The position numbers and the translations under genes were made by a program. Positions 53,001-63,256 of a stretch of 64,000 bases of DNA are shown here, one piece after another (position 1 is the first letter of the stretch; every line of letters starts with the position of its first letter). The DNA comes from Helopsaltes ochotensis (lineage: Eukaryota > Chordata > Aves > Passeriformes > Locustellidae): assembly GCA_013400155.1 (NCBI GenBank), contig VXBM01000555.1, forward strand, positions 62,001 through 126,000. The letters run 5' to 3'. The notes under the pieces were generated by a model. The model worked only from the letters and a program-made list of their open reading frames with translations, had not been told where the DNA came from and made no database searches.

Positions 53001-56000
53001 TTGATGTCAATGCAAAAGGCATTGAAAAAGTGCTTCACCTTTACTGTTAGAAGTAAGTGGATGTAAACTAAACCCCATTTCATTTAAGAATCACTCTGAA
53101 TTACGAAAATAAAATTACAGCGCAGGAAAATAAATAGGTATTTTTAGAAACCTTGAAAAGATGTTACAATATTCTGCTATTCAAAAATCTCTTGTCCTAG
53201 CTATCTATGGAGAGCTATTAGTAAATTCAGAAACAGAAATCATAAGTGAATTATCAGAGGACATGGAATTTGAACTTATTTGAATTTATTTGTGGTAGGG
53301 GAAGGCACAGAATCCTTTGTAAATCAGATACTGTGAGGAAATACAGCTTTCAGTGTAGGAGGTGTCAATTTGGGACAGCGTTTTTGCAGTGGGCTAAGAA
53401 TACACATGCACACAGTTGCTACATACCAGCTTTTGCAGGGCAGCTTGATGCCACATGCCACAGCTTGATAAGGTGTCAAGAATGGCACAGGGATAACAGA
53501 GCTTTTCTGTTGGAAGGGAGATCTACTAGGTGACTCTTTTGTATTCCTTCTACTCCCTTAGTTTTATTTATTGTACCAAAGGTAAGCTAGTTGATGAAAT
53601 GCCATCTGAAAATGGCAGAAATTCAAAGCCTATTTGGTCTAATCAGTGTAAAGCATAAGTTTCTGCATATTTATTGTATTTCTTTTTTCATTAGAACACC
53701 CTAAGTGTTCATTACTCAAACATGCTTTTGTAATGTGGTTGAATTATCATCTCTTTTCCTTCCCTTCTCTTATTTAGCATTTTATTTACTGCATAATTAT
53801 TCAGCCACAGTGCCCATGGATACCAGCATGCCTGTCCTAAGAGTTGGACTTCAGCAGTAATCTGCACAATAATATATGTGATGATATTTGATGTTAAAAA
53901 GAGATGACAGATGTTAGAATGGCTAACTCTGTTTTATTTACTGTGGATCTCTTTACATTGAAAGTTAGTTACACATAAAACTGACATGAACTAATGTCAT
54001 ATATTAGTTATAAAAAAAGATAAAAATAGATAAACTATTGCTATATTAATTTACTCACATGTAAAACTAATGTGAGTTCAACTCGCTGCTTGAAGTTTCC
54101 CTAATTTTAATAGTTTTCTTCATAGTTATTAAATCTGCTGGGAGATGAAATGACATATAATTTTCATTCTTGCAGTGGAAAGATTGCTAAATGCATGACA
54201 GTTTTAATGTCTTCACCAGAAAGTCCTGCAGTACTCTTCAGGGAATCTTGTATTGACAGACAGGTACAACTATAGTGGGGCTGACTAAATCACAAATATG
54301 GCCTTTGCAGCAGTGCAGTCTAACAGTGGATCTACCTTAGATGTGAAGAAGTGAATTACTGCTCTACCTGTTAAGAAATCTGCTTGCTGTGATCAGTTCT
54401 TGATAACATCCTACACCTTCTTTGGATTTTTGCAAAAGGCCTGAGTGCTGTGAGAGCATCCTTTCCTAAAGTGAGGTGGCTTTACATTGTATTGTTGATG
54501 TTGATGACAGGTGTTAACATTGCAAGCAAAGTGGGATGATGACCTGTCAGGGCCATTCTGTATCTTTTCCACTAGAGAAACCGCTTTGTGCTGTATTAAT
54601 ATAAACCATTATTAATACATAAATATAAGATTTATATATATAATAAACATTAGTTTTTATGATATAAAAATTAATATTTATATATTAATATTTGTATTAA
54701 TATATAAAATATGGTAATATTTACCAGCCAAAGTAACACGAGGAACTGAAATTACTGCCCTTTTAAATGATGTGGTATTTGTTCTTTTGGAAAATAAACC
54801 CAAACACCATAATCCATGTAGGCCACTGTCTTCTGGTTCATCCTAGAAGATTAACTAGACTATGAAAAAACTTATCTTTTCAGCAAACAGCTATCAATGC
54901 TTTTATTTTTCTTAAAGTGAAAATATTAGAAGCAAAGTCTTATTAACTTGGTCTCTTGAGGTTTTGAATGTTTCTTGCCTGATGAAAGACTCAATTACTG
55001 TGTATATATATGCATATGTTTTTCTCTTCTGTTCATTGCGGAACAAAGAATTTCCTTGAAAGTATGTCTTGAGCTATTTTTTGTATCTTAGCAGAGGCAA
55101 TATATTTGAATTACTCAGTGGCATCAGCAAGAGATAACTGCTGTTCAGCTGGACACGCTCATTTCGGTTTAGCATTGAAATTGCAAGGAAAATAACCCAC
55201 TTTGAAAAGTTTTATGTTGAGCTGACAGGAATATTCTAAAAACAGCGAACAATTTTCTGGGAGATAAAAAGAGACCATTAAAAGCTTTCCTGATTAAGTT
55301 CAAAGTAGCACTGAAACATTTTAGCTTTAAAATATTATTTTTGTTCATTGACAACATAATGAATTTGAATATGTAATATAGCAGATGTTATTTAAAGTAT
55401 GTAAAAACTATTGCATTGTGATATTGTGTCTGAAGTTGGAAAACAAACCACCGTAAAGATGACATCTGTGGGCAATTTTTAAGTACTTTGTTCCAGGCTA
55501 TGTCCATGTCAGATTTGTAGTGCTATGTAATACAGCATTTGTTAATAATGATTTAGCATTAATTCAGTGATATATGTACTTATGTGTTTTGAAATTACTT
55601 TCACATCTAAAGGTAGAAGGAAAAAAGCAAGAATTGGGTTCCTGTTAAAACAGAGTTGTTAGTGACCAGGGGAGGCTGGTGAGGGATGTAGTTTTGAGGT
55701 AAAATTGTGGGGTAATGCCTCAGATTGTAATCTGCCGACACCTATCTGTATCTAGTGAAATAGGTGCTGTCCTTGCTGAATCATTTCAGCAAGAGAACTT
55801 ACTTTGTGGAAGGAAGATTCTAAAGATGAAGGAGTACATTTTCATCTTTCTGTGAGTTACTGGTCTTGAAGAGTGAAGAAAAGAATGTAGTGGTCTTTGT
55901 GATTTAGAGGAGCTTAAAGTGCCACTGTGTTTGCAACTTTTCATTACAGTAGGAAGAATTCACTTCCTCGTGGAAAATTTAATTTTTCCAAGACATAAGC

Positions 56001-59000
56001 TTTGGAGGAACACTCCTGTGTATGTACTCAGTTGATGCTTTACTGTTTTTAATATCCAAATTGCTCAAAATATTCCTGTTTCGCTCAGCTGACCAATTAT
56101 TTATTATTTATCCAGAAAAATAATTTGCTGTGATTTTATGTGAGACTAAAGGTGTTCAAATGGATTTTAACTATAAAGCCGTAACTAATTGATACTGGTT
56201 TGGTGAGGGGAAGGGGCATAATAGAAAAGTAGAAGATAGGGACTCTCTGTTTTCTATAGTATAGTATGTGAATGTGTACATATATATATATATATGAAAA
56301 GAATATGAATGTGCAGATGTGTGCATTTGTATACAGAGAGGTGTTTACATACATATATAGAAGTGTGGGTAGATAGAGGTGTATAGAGACAGTTGCAGTG
56401 ACAGAGTGCTATGCAATTCTGAGGGTATGTCGTAACAAATTGTACCTATATTTAATTTGAATTTGCAGCTTGAAATGTTTGAAAAGGGAGTCATGTTTTA
56501 AACTACGTGAAATGAAAAGAAAATAAACCAAACAAATCTGAACAGTATAGATGTTGTGCCTTCTGGTACTTCAACTTAAATATGACTGTATTTTAAAGGT
56601 GGTCCGTGTAATCTCAATGTTTGGGAATGTATAAATAAAATTAGAATATCTTACTGAACTGGATATGTACTATCGTGTTCGTTATGATAAACATGTGACC
56701 TGACAATAGTAAAGACTCAAGATCACTAAGAAATAATGTATTCCAATAACATTGAACAAAACCTTGTGGGTCTTAGTATTAAAAAAGTACGGAAGATGGC
56801 TCATACGCAATATGTGGGAAAGAAAATATTTTACAAACATGTGAAATCTGATTGTTTCCTCATAACAGTCTGAAGTCAGAACAAAGTAGCTATTCATCTC
56901 TTCTGATTTTAATCCCATGACAGAAATAATTCCTGTCTTTCTCTGTTCTTCCCAATTTTTTAATTCCTCTGGGGAGCGATAGACTGGGACAATGCAACTT
57001 CTAAAATATGGAAGTGTTTATATAAATCATTGTAGTAATTTTTCAGGAAATAATTTGTTTGTTCAACAAGATAATAGATTTTAGATTGCAGCTTACTACT
57101 TTGCAGCTGTCTACCGGCTATACCAATTTTCTTTAACTTCTTGAGTATAATTTCTTTTTCTTTCAGTTTTTTTCCTGCATGTATTCCAAAGCAAGTGTGT
57201 TTTTCCTGCAATATATGAAAGAATCAAATGCAGTTATAGGTATACTATATTTTATTTTTTTTTTTAACAGAAGGAAGGAGAAAAAAATCACAAAGTCCGA
57301 CTAGCAGTTGGAAATGGAGTAAGAAATGATGTATGGAGGGAATTTTTAGACAGATTTGGTGCTGTTAAGATCTGTGAGTTCTATGGTGCTACTGAAGGAA
57401 ACATTTGTTTCATGAACCACACAGGAAAAATTGGATCTGTTGGACGCACGAATTTCTTCTATAAGGTGATTGTTTATTTACATTCTATTTAGTAGTAGTG
57501 CTGAAAATTTGTTTCTTAGTTTCTTAGTACAGTCATAAGTCCAAGACAAATTTTCTAACTCAGTTATTGCAAGTTAATTGACCCACTCTAAAATCTTGGC
57601 ACCCAACCCAGTTGTACTCAGTTACAGCAGTAACACTGAGGTTTTTTATAGAGTTCACAGGACTCAAAAGGGCTTTGGCTGTCTTCTGACTGTTCTGAGT
57701 AATCTGATAGCTGCCAAGTATAGTTTCAAGTAGAGTCTCTACTACATTAGAGGAGAAAAGAAAATTTGGATTCATTTTAATACCTAAGAACTCCTCATCG
57801 CTGAAATAAGGCTACAAATTTCTATCCTGATTCACTGTTCTACAAATTATAGTTAGAGATTTGTTTATATAGTATGTTTATATTGCATATTGCTATGTAA
57901 ATATTTGGATAAATGGGAATTTGTAATAAAAATTAATATAATAATTACATATAGTCGCATATAGAAGGAAAAAAATTAATTGATATTTTATAGCTAGGTG
58001 CAAATAAACATAATTAACTCAAACTACATCTAGCCTGTATCAGTATTCAGAAATGTCAAAGGTAATACAATACATATGTATTGTCATATGTCAAAGATAA
58101 TACAACCTAATAATCACTGTTGAGTTATTGTGACAGAGAATACTTGATGAGATTATTAATTTTAAAATGCTATACACATTTATCTACAGTCTACTCTAGG
58201 TGTTTGCTGTGTTCTAGGTTCCTGAAAGTAGAAAAAAAACCATTCTATATTTCATCAGCTTTGAAAATGGCGTCATATATTTTAGGGAGGAGAACTACGT
58301 GTTATTTATATCACACATTATGACTTCTTCCATCCTTCTGAGTAAATGAAGAATTTATTTCTGATTGAAGTTCACAGATAGACTTTTTCTTTTTGATGTT
58401 GTAAGGACAATCTTTTAAATGATTTTAAAGTCCCAACCAAAGTAACGTGTGTCCCAAGCTTTAGCTAATAATATGAAAGATGTCCAGAATTTTTGCAAGG
58501 AGACTACATATTTATCATTGCGTTGTTGTTGATGCCAGTTTTTACTCTTCTTGAAATAAATAGTCCCTCATTGCCTATAATTTTAAATTGAGCAATACCT
58601 ATCTCTATACAAGTCCTGTTGACTTAAATTACATTTGTGCTCCTTAGGAGAACTGATGGCAAAATGTCCCAACAAAACTTTTTAGGGAGTGATGTAAAAC
58701 CTTTGTTTGAAAATGCAACAGAGGTATCTTCTGATGCCATGTAAATAGGTTTCTAGGCTGCATATGTTCCAGGGTCCTCGACTTTAATACTCTATCACCA
58801 CAGTACAATCCCTACACAGACAGCTTTACACACTGGGGCCAGAGGAATTCTTTACTTCCCTACAGGAACTCAGACTGCAGTGAGGGTTCTGGAACCACTC
58901 AGAAAACACCACAAAAACTAGTGTGTTACTCAGAAACCACTGGGAGCGCAGGAATTTAAGCAGATGACTCCACTGATGCTCTGTCCGACATGTCTGATGC

Positions 59001-62000
59001 TCTGTAGCAGGCTGTCACCATCCGATGCTGTTGGATAACTCCAGAAGGGTCCAGAACTGCTACAGGAAATCAGAGATCTGGAATTTAGGGCATAGTAGGT
59101 GAACCAGGAAACTTACAACTGATGTTAATTTTTCTTTCAGACTTTCCTAAGCCAGATGCCTTATAATCTTACAAGATTTTGCATGTGTTCCAAACTCGAG
59201 TAAACTTGTTTTCAGTATTGCAGAATGTTTGGAAGAATTTTGTAATAAGTCATTAAACTTCTGGAAATACCATGTAAAGTTCTACAGCAGATAAAGATTA
59301 AACTTGAAACTACTTGCATGTTTATTTAATCATCTGTATTTTTAATCAAGTAGTGCGGGGATTTTGCGCGCAACACTAAGTACTTATTCTAATGTCATAG
59401 AAAAGTTAATTTTTACTTATTTCAAGGATTTGTTCTGGGGGTTTTCTTAAGTACATTTTGCAGCTTGCAGATTACTAAACAATGCCTTCTGATCTGTAGC
59501 TATTTTTTGTTTTACTTCAGTTTAAAGGACATCCACTAGACAACTAGTGAAATGTAAAGGAGAGCAGCATTATTTCTGATTTGTTGACTTGTGAAAGACC
59601 TGAAGCTGGAAAGAAAATCTGTCTCCTGCTGTAAAGCAGACAATGGCAGACAAGGCCCAGCCACGCAATTTCTAACATTCGTTGTTTCTTCAAAGACATG
59701 TTACAATGGCTTTTGAAACATTCTCTTGACACACAGGACAACATGAGATTCCCTTTAACATGTTTTCTAGGGATTTTCTAAACACCTATCTCTTAAACTG
59801 GGAATAGAAAGAAAGAGAACTGAGAAAGTGGGATAAAGATGTTTGTGTGTCCATAGATGTGATACACTAAAGGAGAAGGAAGAAACTTGCTCTCTTCCTG
59901 CAGCATAATTGCACAGCTGGCAACATAGTAAACGCAGTANNNNNNNNNNNNNNNNNNNNNNNNNNNNNNNNNNNNNNNNNNNNNNNNNNNNNNNNNNNNN
60001 NNNNNNNNNGGGGGCATTGGTGGAGGAAGGAACAAAAAATAGGAGTGCATTCTTTTGTAGGTAATGGCAGTGGCACAGTTTGTAAAGGTGAAATACAGGC
60101 AAAAATTACAGCTTTAAGAGGCAAACAGCTCTCAGAATGAGCAAAGTAACTTTTCTGTCAGTTACTGCTAAGGGCTGGTGATAAATACTCCTGACAAATA
60201 TTAAGGTTCTACAGAACACATTTATTTTCGTAAAAGTATTGGAAGACATAAGGTAATAGGAAAAAGCAGATGAATGTTACAGCAGTTGGCAGACGTCACT
60301 GTATTTAAGATGTTAACTAAAAGCAGTGCTCGTTTGCACTTGTATCTTTTCACACTGTGTTCTTTATATAGGAGGGATTGGTTCATGTGCTTGAAAGCCT
60401 CCCTGTAGAATATGAATAAATCTTTCAATAAAGATGTTTACATAGAGTCAATGAACAGAATGGTAGAAGTCTCTGAATAGCTTTTCAGCTAGTAAAACTC
60501 AAAATGTTTTACAAAAAATACAGTGTCCTGATTCACAGATTAAAACAGTAATATAATAAATTACTGTTTAATCTTTACATCTGACATACATATGTCTCTA
60601 GCTAATGTTAATAATTAATTATGTTAGATATTACCTACATTATGTGTGTACTTACATAAATGTGATACGAAAAAAATCTTGAAGACACTCAATTGTTTCT
60701 ATCAAGTATATCTATAATCTGTTTCTTATAATGAAATAAATTCTGAGTGATGGCAGGTAACAAGGGAGCTTGGGATTAATGAGATCCGAGAAAGCTTATA
60801 AGAAGGGCTAAAAATAACACATGGCACGTTCACCTGGAAAGCATTATGTAAAAAAAAAACAAACCAAAAAAACCCAAACAACACCAAACAAACAAAACAA
60901 AACAAAAACAAACAAACAAACAACCCCCCCCAAAACAACCAAAAACATGAGGGAAGCTGTTACTAGATAACATCTAGGCAGCATAGTAGTAGACAATATT
61001 GCACATTAACACACTTTCACACTTTCAGTTTCAGCTCCCTAAAAGATACTCTTTTTTTTGCTACATTTATGTGGTGCTTCAGAGAGTAAGATGTAGATTA
61101 AAAGGATGAATGTTGCATGCAGTACTCTGTGAAAATAATATGCTGATGCTTCAACAGCTTAGGTCCTCGTCCCATTAGAATTTAAATAATGAGGTGAACC
61201 AAATGTTAGTTTGTGCCCAGACTAAATACTTCACTCTGGAGCTTTCATTTTCTGGTATTTAATATGAAAAGCAAGCTTCTTAGAATTGCAGAATGATTTA
61301 GCTTGGAAAAGACTTTTGCACAGACACAGCTGTTTGTACAGACTCTGTATAGTTTCATTATGCATATTTAACACAAGGTGTGGGATTTTCTTGTAATTAT
61401 GTATTTTCATGATTATTATTTCAAAAACCATATTGGAACACACGTTGTTAATACTCTGAAGTTGTAGGAAAAAAAATAGATGTATATAACACCGTAAAAT
61501 TATATATAATGATAGTCTCAACAGTTTTTAGATGATCTCAGATACTGAATTACCGTTTCTGAGGGTTTGTAACAACTTAAAAGAATTCTTCATTCTTTCA
61601 GAGCTCAATTGTATCTTGTCAAAATACTACTCTATATGATGCATTATTTTAAGCTATTCTCATCAGACACAAAACCAGAATAACATTTAATTCTTATTAT
61701 TTTTATTACACATTGTATTTGGTCATATGAAACCTATTAAAGTAATAAATATCAATGTAAAAAAGAAAGAAAGTGAAAACGAGTAGCATTTAAATGTAGA
61801 CAGCCCCCCCCCCCCAAATAAGACCCACTCTCACTTTGTTTCTCAAGAATAATCAATTATTTTCTAATTGAGGGAGATATTTTGGCTCTCAAATTCTTGA
61901 CTTGGTAAATGGTTTAATCTGAGGTTAATAAAAATTGATTAAAATAGCATTCCATTCTTGAATCATTACTTTTTTTTGCAGGCTATGACATTTTTCCTTT

Positions 62001-63256
62001 GATGAACTGTTAGAAATATCTTTTTAAATGTTAGGGTGGAAGAAAACCACAGTGCTGAACATTGAAAGAATGCAATGAATCAGTTTTGTCCATATGAGAC
62101 TGAAATTGTGGGATTCATGTTGCTCTTCAGATTTCTCTGAGAAATTTACAACATTTCAAATTAGGATAAAGATGCAACTCTTCATCCAAGTTAGTGTCAG
62201 AAAAAGAAACACGTTTATGCTTTAATATCCTATCCTTTACTTCAGTCACCTTCATATAACCCTCCTTAAGTTATATTGCATTTCATTATTGGGAAGAGTG
62301 CAGGTGTATATTCATGTTTTATAAAATTATTCCCCTATTGCCAAAAATTCTCAGGAGAAGATAATTACCTTGGTTTCCACTAGTTGTTAAAGTTTGCTGA
62401 TAAGATTTCTTTTTGAGAAGGCAGCCTGGAATCCCAAGCTGGGTTTGGGCTTATTATTCTCTTTAGAATCATAAAGAGCCAATTTGGACCACTGAAAACA
62501 AAGTTGTCCAAATAGTGTAAAGCAGTGTCTCTAAAGGACCAGTTTGGACTCATATCACAGCAGAAAAATGAAATATAATAATAGTCAAATGCTGTATATT
62601 CAAGGAAAAAAAAAAATGAAAAAAAGAATAGAAGTTTTGCAGTTTCTAGTTTTGATAGGAATATCTTGTCCTCTCCTTCAGTTTGCTTGGAGCCATGGGA
62701 GGACGTACCCTTCTGCTGGTGCTCACTTCCCACAACCGTACAGTGGCCTGAGGAAGCAAGAGGGAAGAACAGAGGCTAGTTAAGCAACAGTAAAACGCAA
62801 CAGGAAGCAGATTTCCTTTATGAGGCCTTTGCCTTGCCAGCTGTTTTCAGTGCCACAAGACTCCATCATTAAATTTCACTGGAGATAGTGCTTCACATTG
62901 CTCTTTCACTGATGGTGTGGATCCCATAACTTACTTGTAAGAAAATTAACAAAAGGACAGTTCTATGTCTTCATTTACAAAACTGTTTTGATGCCACATA
63001 CCTCCAGGACATGAAATAAATTTACATAGACTATTTTCAGATTTAAATGAAGCTGCATTCTCCTTACAGATGAGCAAGACTGGAGCACAGGTTTCCTTAT
63101 GTATATTTGCTGCCACCAGATGTCACTGTGTAGATGAATAACTGATGACTTCTTCCCTTTTTTAGCTTTTTTTCCCATTTGATTTAATCAAGTATGATTT
63201 CCAAAAAGATGAACCAATTAGAAATAAACATGGTTGGTGTGAAAAAGTTAAGAAAG
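34509..63256 (+). CDS. SLC27A6: SLC27A6, fatty acid transport protein 6 (partial: coding exons 1-6)
   Basis: FATP6 belongs to the SLC27 family of membrane-bound acyl-CoA synthetases that promote long-chain fatty acid uptake. In mammals it is prominent in heart. Six exons join in phase to 430 codons plus one base, and all have GT donors and AG acceptors. A hydrophobic N-terminal segment (about residues 17-35) precedes the AMP-binding domain. Visible motifs are the ATP-binding loop TSGTTGLPK (236-244), LPLYHSAA (275-282), GNGVRNDVWREF (about 350-361) and YGATEG (373-378, with Glu377). The similarity to vertebrate FATP6 is strongest in blocks such as VALLMGNEPDF, HVWFGLAKLGCVVAFLN and LKKKFSASQFWSDC. 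The later part of the enzyme (hinge and C-terminal subdomain, about 190-200 residues) lies beyond the window. The intron-rich structure and undamaged frame argue against a pseudogene. Other SLC27 members are less likely because these blocks follow FATP6 closely. Confidence 0.95.
35967..35993. repeat. 10-bp inverted repeat in intron 1
   Basis: The arms tgttacacaa (35967-35976) and ttgtgtaaca (35984-35993) are exact reverse complements around gtaacag. It is a small intronic hairpin of unknown significance. Confidence 0.7.
36412..36461. repeat. Two-copy 20-bp direct repeat
   Basis: The 20-mer aaaagtttttatttaaatca occurs at 36412-36431 and 36442-36461 (period 30). It is a local duplication in AT-rich intron sequence. 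Confidence 0.85.
39165..39290 (+). mobile_element. CR1 LINE 3'-end fragment, same strand as the gene
   Basis: The run gggcagcctgctctacgtgg, then ctctgcctgagcaggg, tgacctccagaggccccttc and a final cttgtgattttg follows the sense CR1 3' end, including the terminal short octamer-type repeat (TTGTGATT). About 120 bp, strongly 5'-truncated, with no coding part left. Confidence 0.75.
42997..43203 (+). CDS. SLC27A6: SLC27A6 coding exon 2
   Basis: Completes codon 172 (Asp) and encodes residues 173-240 plus the first base of Gly241. Acceptor ttttaag|at, donor acag|gtacag. It reads LLGTLEEILPKLQKD, a variable middle stretch, then LKSAVLYIFTSGTT. It therefore ends inside the ATP-binding P-loop, whose last part (GLPK) is on exon 3. 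The intron position within the SGTTG motif supports a genuine spliced gene, not a retrocopy. Confidence 0.95.
43204..45303 (+). other. SLC27A6: SLC27A6 intron 2 (2.1 kb)
   Basis: A phase-1 intron (gtacag ... ttacag) with AT-rich sequence. No mobile element or additional exon was recognised. Confidence 0.9.
45304..45462 (+). CDS. SLC27A6: SLC27A6 coding exon 3
   Basis: Completes Gly241 and encodes residues 242-293 plus the first base of Gly294. Acceptor ttacag|gt, donor ctgg|gtaagg. It supplies the end of the P-loop (LPKAAVISH), the LWAFGATSEDIIYITLPLYH stretch and LLGIGGCIEL. LPLYHSAA is a conserved second motif of the adenylate-forming domain in SLC27 proteins. Confidence 0.95.
45463..46526 (+). 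other. SLC27A6: SLC27A6 intron 3 (1.1 kb)
   Basis: A phase-1 intron (gtaagg ... acaaag). It contains a near-palindrome at 46261-46282 (acaccaacac and gtgttggtgt separated by ca). Nothing else was recognised. Confidence 0.9.
46261..46282. repeat. 22-bp near-palindrome in intron 3
   Basis: The arms acaccaacac and gtgttggtgt are exact reverse complements separated by two bases. It is a cruciform-prone short palindrome about 245 bp upstream of exon 4. Confidence 0.75.
46527..46651 (+). CDS. SLC27A6: SLC27A6 coding exon 4
   Basis: Completes Gly294 and encodes residues 295-335, ending on a whole codon (phase 0). Acceptor acaaag|gt, donor gtg|gtaagt. It reads ATCVLKKKFSASQFWSDC, then RRYNVTVIQYIGELCRYLCS, and ends QPV. 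KKKFSASQFW and QYIGELCRYL are hallmarks of the SLC27 family, and the first is very close to mammalian FATP6. Confidence 0.95.
47665..47698. repeat. 11-bp inverted repeat in intron 4
   Basis: The arms aaaaatcagag (47665-47675) and ctctgattttt (47688-47698) pair exactly around a 12-base loop. The significance is unknown. Confidence 0.7.
51268..51648 (+). mobile_element. Solo LTR of an endogenous retrovirus-like element, sense in intron 4
   Basis: About 380 bp with the layout of an LTR read on the + strand. It starts near tgtagttctgagcctc. It carries an octamer motif ATGCAAAT (51461-51468), a TATA box (ttataaaag, 51479-51487) and a polyadenylation signal AATAAA (51582-51587). A pyrimidine-rich U5-like tail ends near aaggcatca. 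There is no coding part on either side, so it is a solo LTR. The style is like songbird LTRs, though I cannot name the family. I could not find a clear target-site duplication, so the ends are approximate. It shares the gene's strand, so its promoter or poly(A) signal could affect SLC27A6 transcripts. Confidence 0.7.
54590..54720. repeat. AT-rich island
   Basis: Nearly pure A/T (taatataaacc, then ttatatatataataaac, attaatatttatatatta and similar). It has many overlapping self-complementary segments that could form hairpins. A low-complexity region. Confidence 0.85.
56278..56296. repeat. TA dinucleotide repeat
   Basis: About eight TA units (catatatatatatatatg). A microsatellite within a longer stretch of alternating purine-pyrimidine sequence. 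Confidence 0.85.
57271..57465 (+). CDS. SLC27A6: SLC27A6 coding exon 5
   Basis: Encodes residues 336-400 as 65 whole codons. Acceptor aacag|aag after a strong T-run, donor tataag|gtgatt. It reads KEGEKNHKVRLAVGNGVRND, VWREFLDRFGAVKICEFYG, ATEGNICFMNHTGKIGSVGR and ends TNFFYK. YGATEG (373-378) is the adenylate-forming motif that contacts the substrate and places the conserved Glu. Here it has the family-typical Gly residues, whereas I recall human FATP6 with YAATES at this place. Confidence 0.95.
59940..60009. other. Assembly gap (70 N)
   Basis: A run of N in intron 5 of SLC27A6, immediately followed by a G-run (ggggg), so it probably spans a G-rich or repetitive stretch. Confidence 1.
60849..60945. 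repeat. A-rich AAAC/AAAAC simple repeat
   Basis: A long A-rich tract with interspersed C (aaacaaacaaacaaac, then a C-run ccccccccc near 60924-60931). It is a low-complexity repeat in intron 5. On the minus strand it gives a meaningless F/L-rich open frame. Confidence 0.9.
61275..61320 (-). mobile_element. Possible CR1 3'-tip fragment (antisense)
   Basis: The stretch agaattgcagaatgatttag followed by cttggaaaagactttt resembles the antisense CR1 3' terminus. Fewer than 50 bp are involved, so the call is tentative. Confidence 0.4.
63166..63256 (+). CDS. SLC27A6: SLC27A6 coding exon 6 (last in window)
   Basis: Encodes residues 401-430 plus the first base of codon 431. Acceptor ttttttag|ctt, donor aaag|gtaagt. 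It reads LFFPFDLIKYDFQKDEPIRN, then KHGWCEKVKKG. FDLIKYDFQKDEP and the GWC motif are typical of SLC27 proteins. The following exons, with the adenylate-domain TGD-type motif and the C-terminal subdomain, are not within the remaining 744 bases. Confidence 0.94.

Larger units (their letters stand above)
46652..57270 (+). other. SLC27A6: SLC27A6 intron 4 (10.6 kb)
   Basis: The largest complete intron here, phase 0 (gtaagt ... tttttaacag). AT-rich, with a solo-LTR-like insert at 51268-51648, an extremely AT-rich patch at 54590-54720, a TA repeat at 56278-56296 and a hairpin at 47665-47698. No extra coding exon was found. Confidence 0.88.
57466..63165 (+). other. SLC27A6: SLC27A6 intron 5 (5.7 kb, includes a gap)
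   Basis: A phase-0 intron (gtgatt ... ttttttag). It contains the 70-base gap at 59940-60009, an A-rich CA-poor tract at 60849-60945, a 12-base C-run at 61804-61815, a possible CR1 tip at 61275-61320 and a GC-richer patch at 58740-59090 that may be an old repeat of unknown type. Confidence 0.88.

Noticed and set aside
59767..60124. Minus-strand frames spanning the 70-N gap
   Set aside because: They are open only because N codons are not read as stops. They lie within intron 5 and have no recognisable content.
62380..62733. 117-codon minus-strand frame with a hydrophobic FFFSFFFFL run
   Set aside because: The hydrophobic run is just the complement of an A-rich tract, and it lies in SLC27A6 intron 5.
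63108..63135. CTCF-like gccaccagatgtcactgtg just before exon 6
   Set aside because: Two core positions deviate (TG and TC instead of GG and GC) and it lies close to the splice branch region. It is too weak to report as a site.
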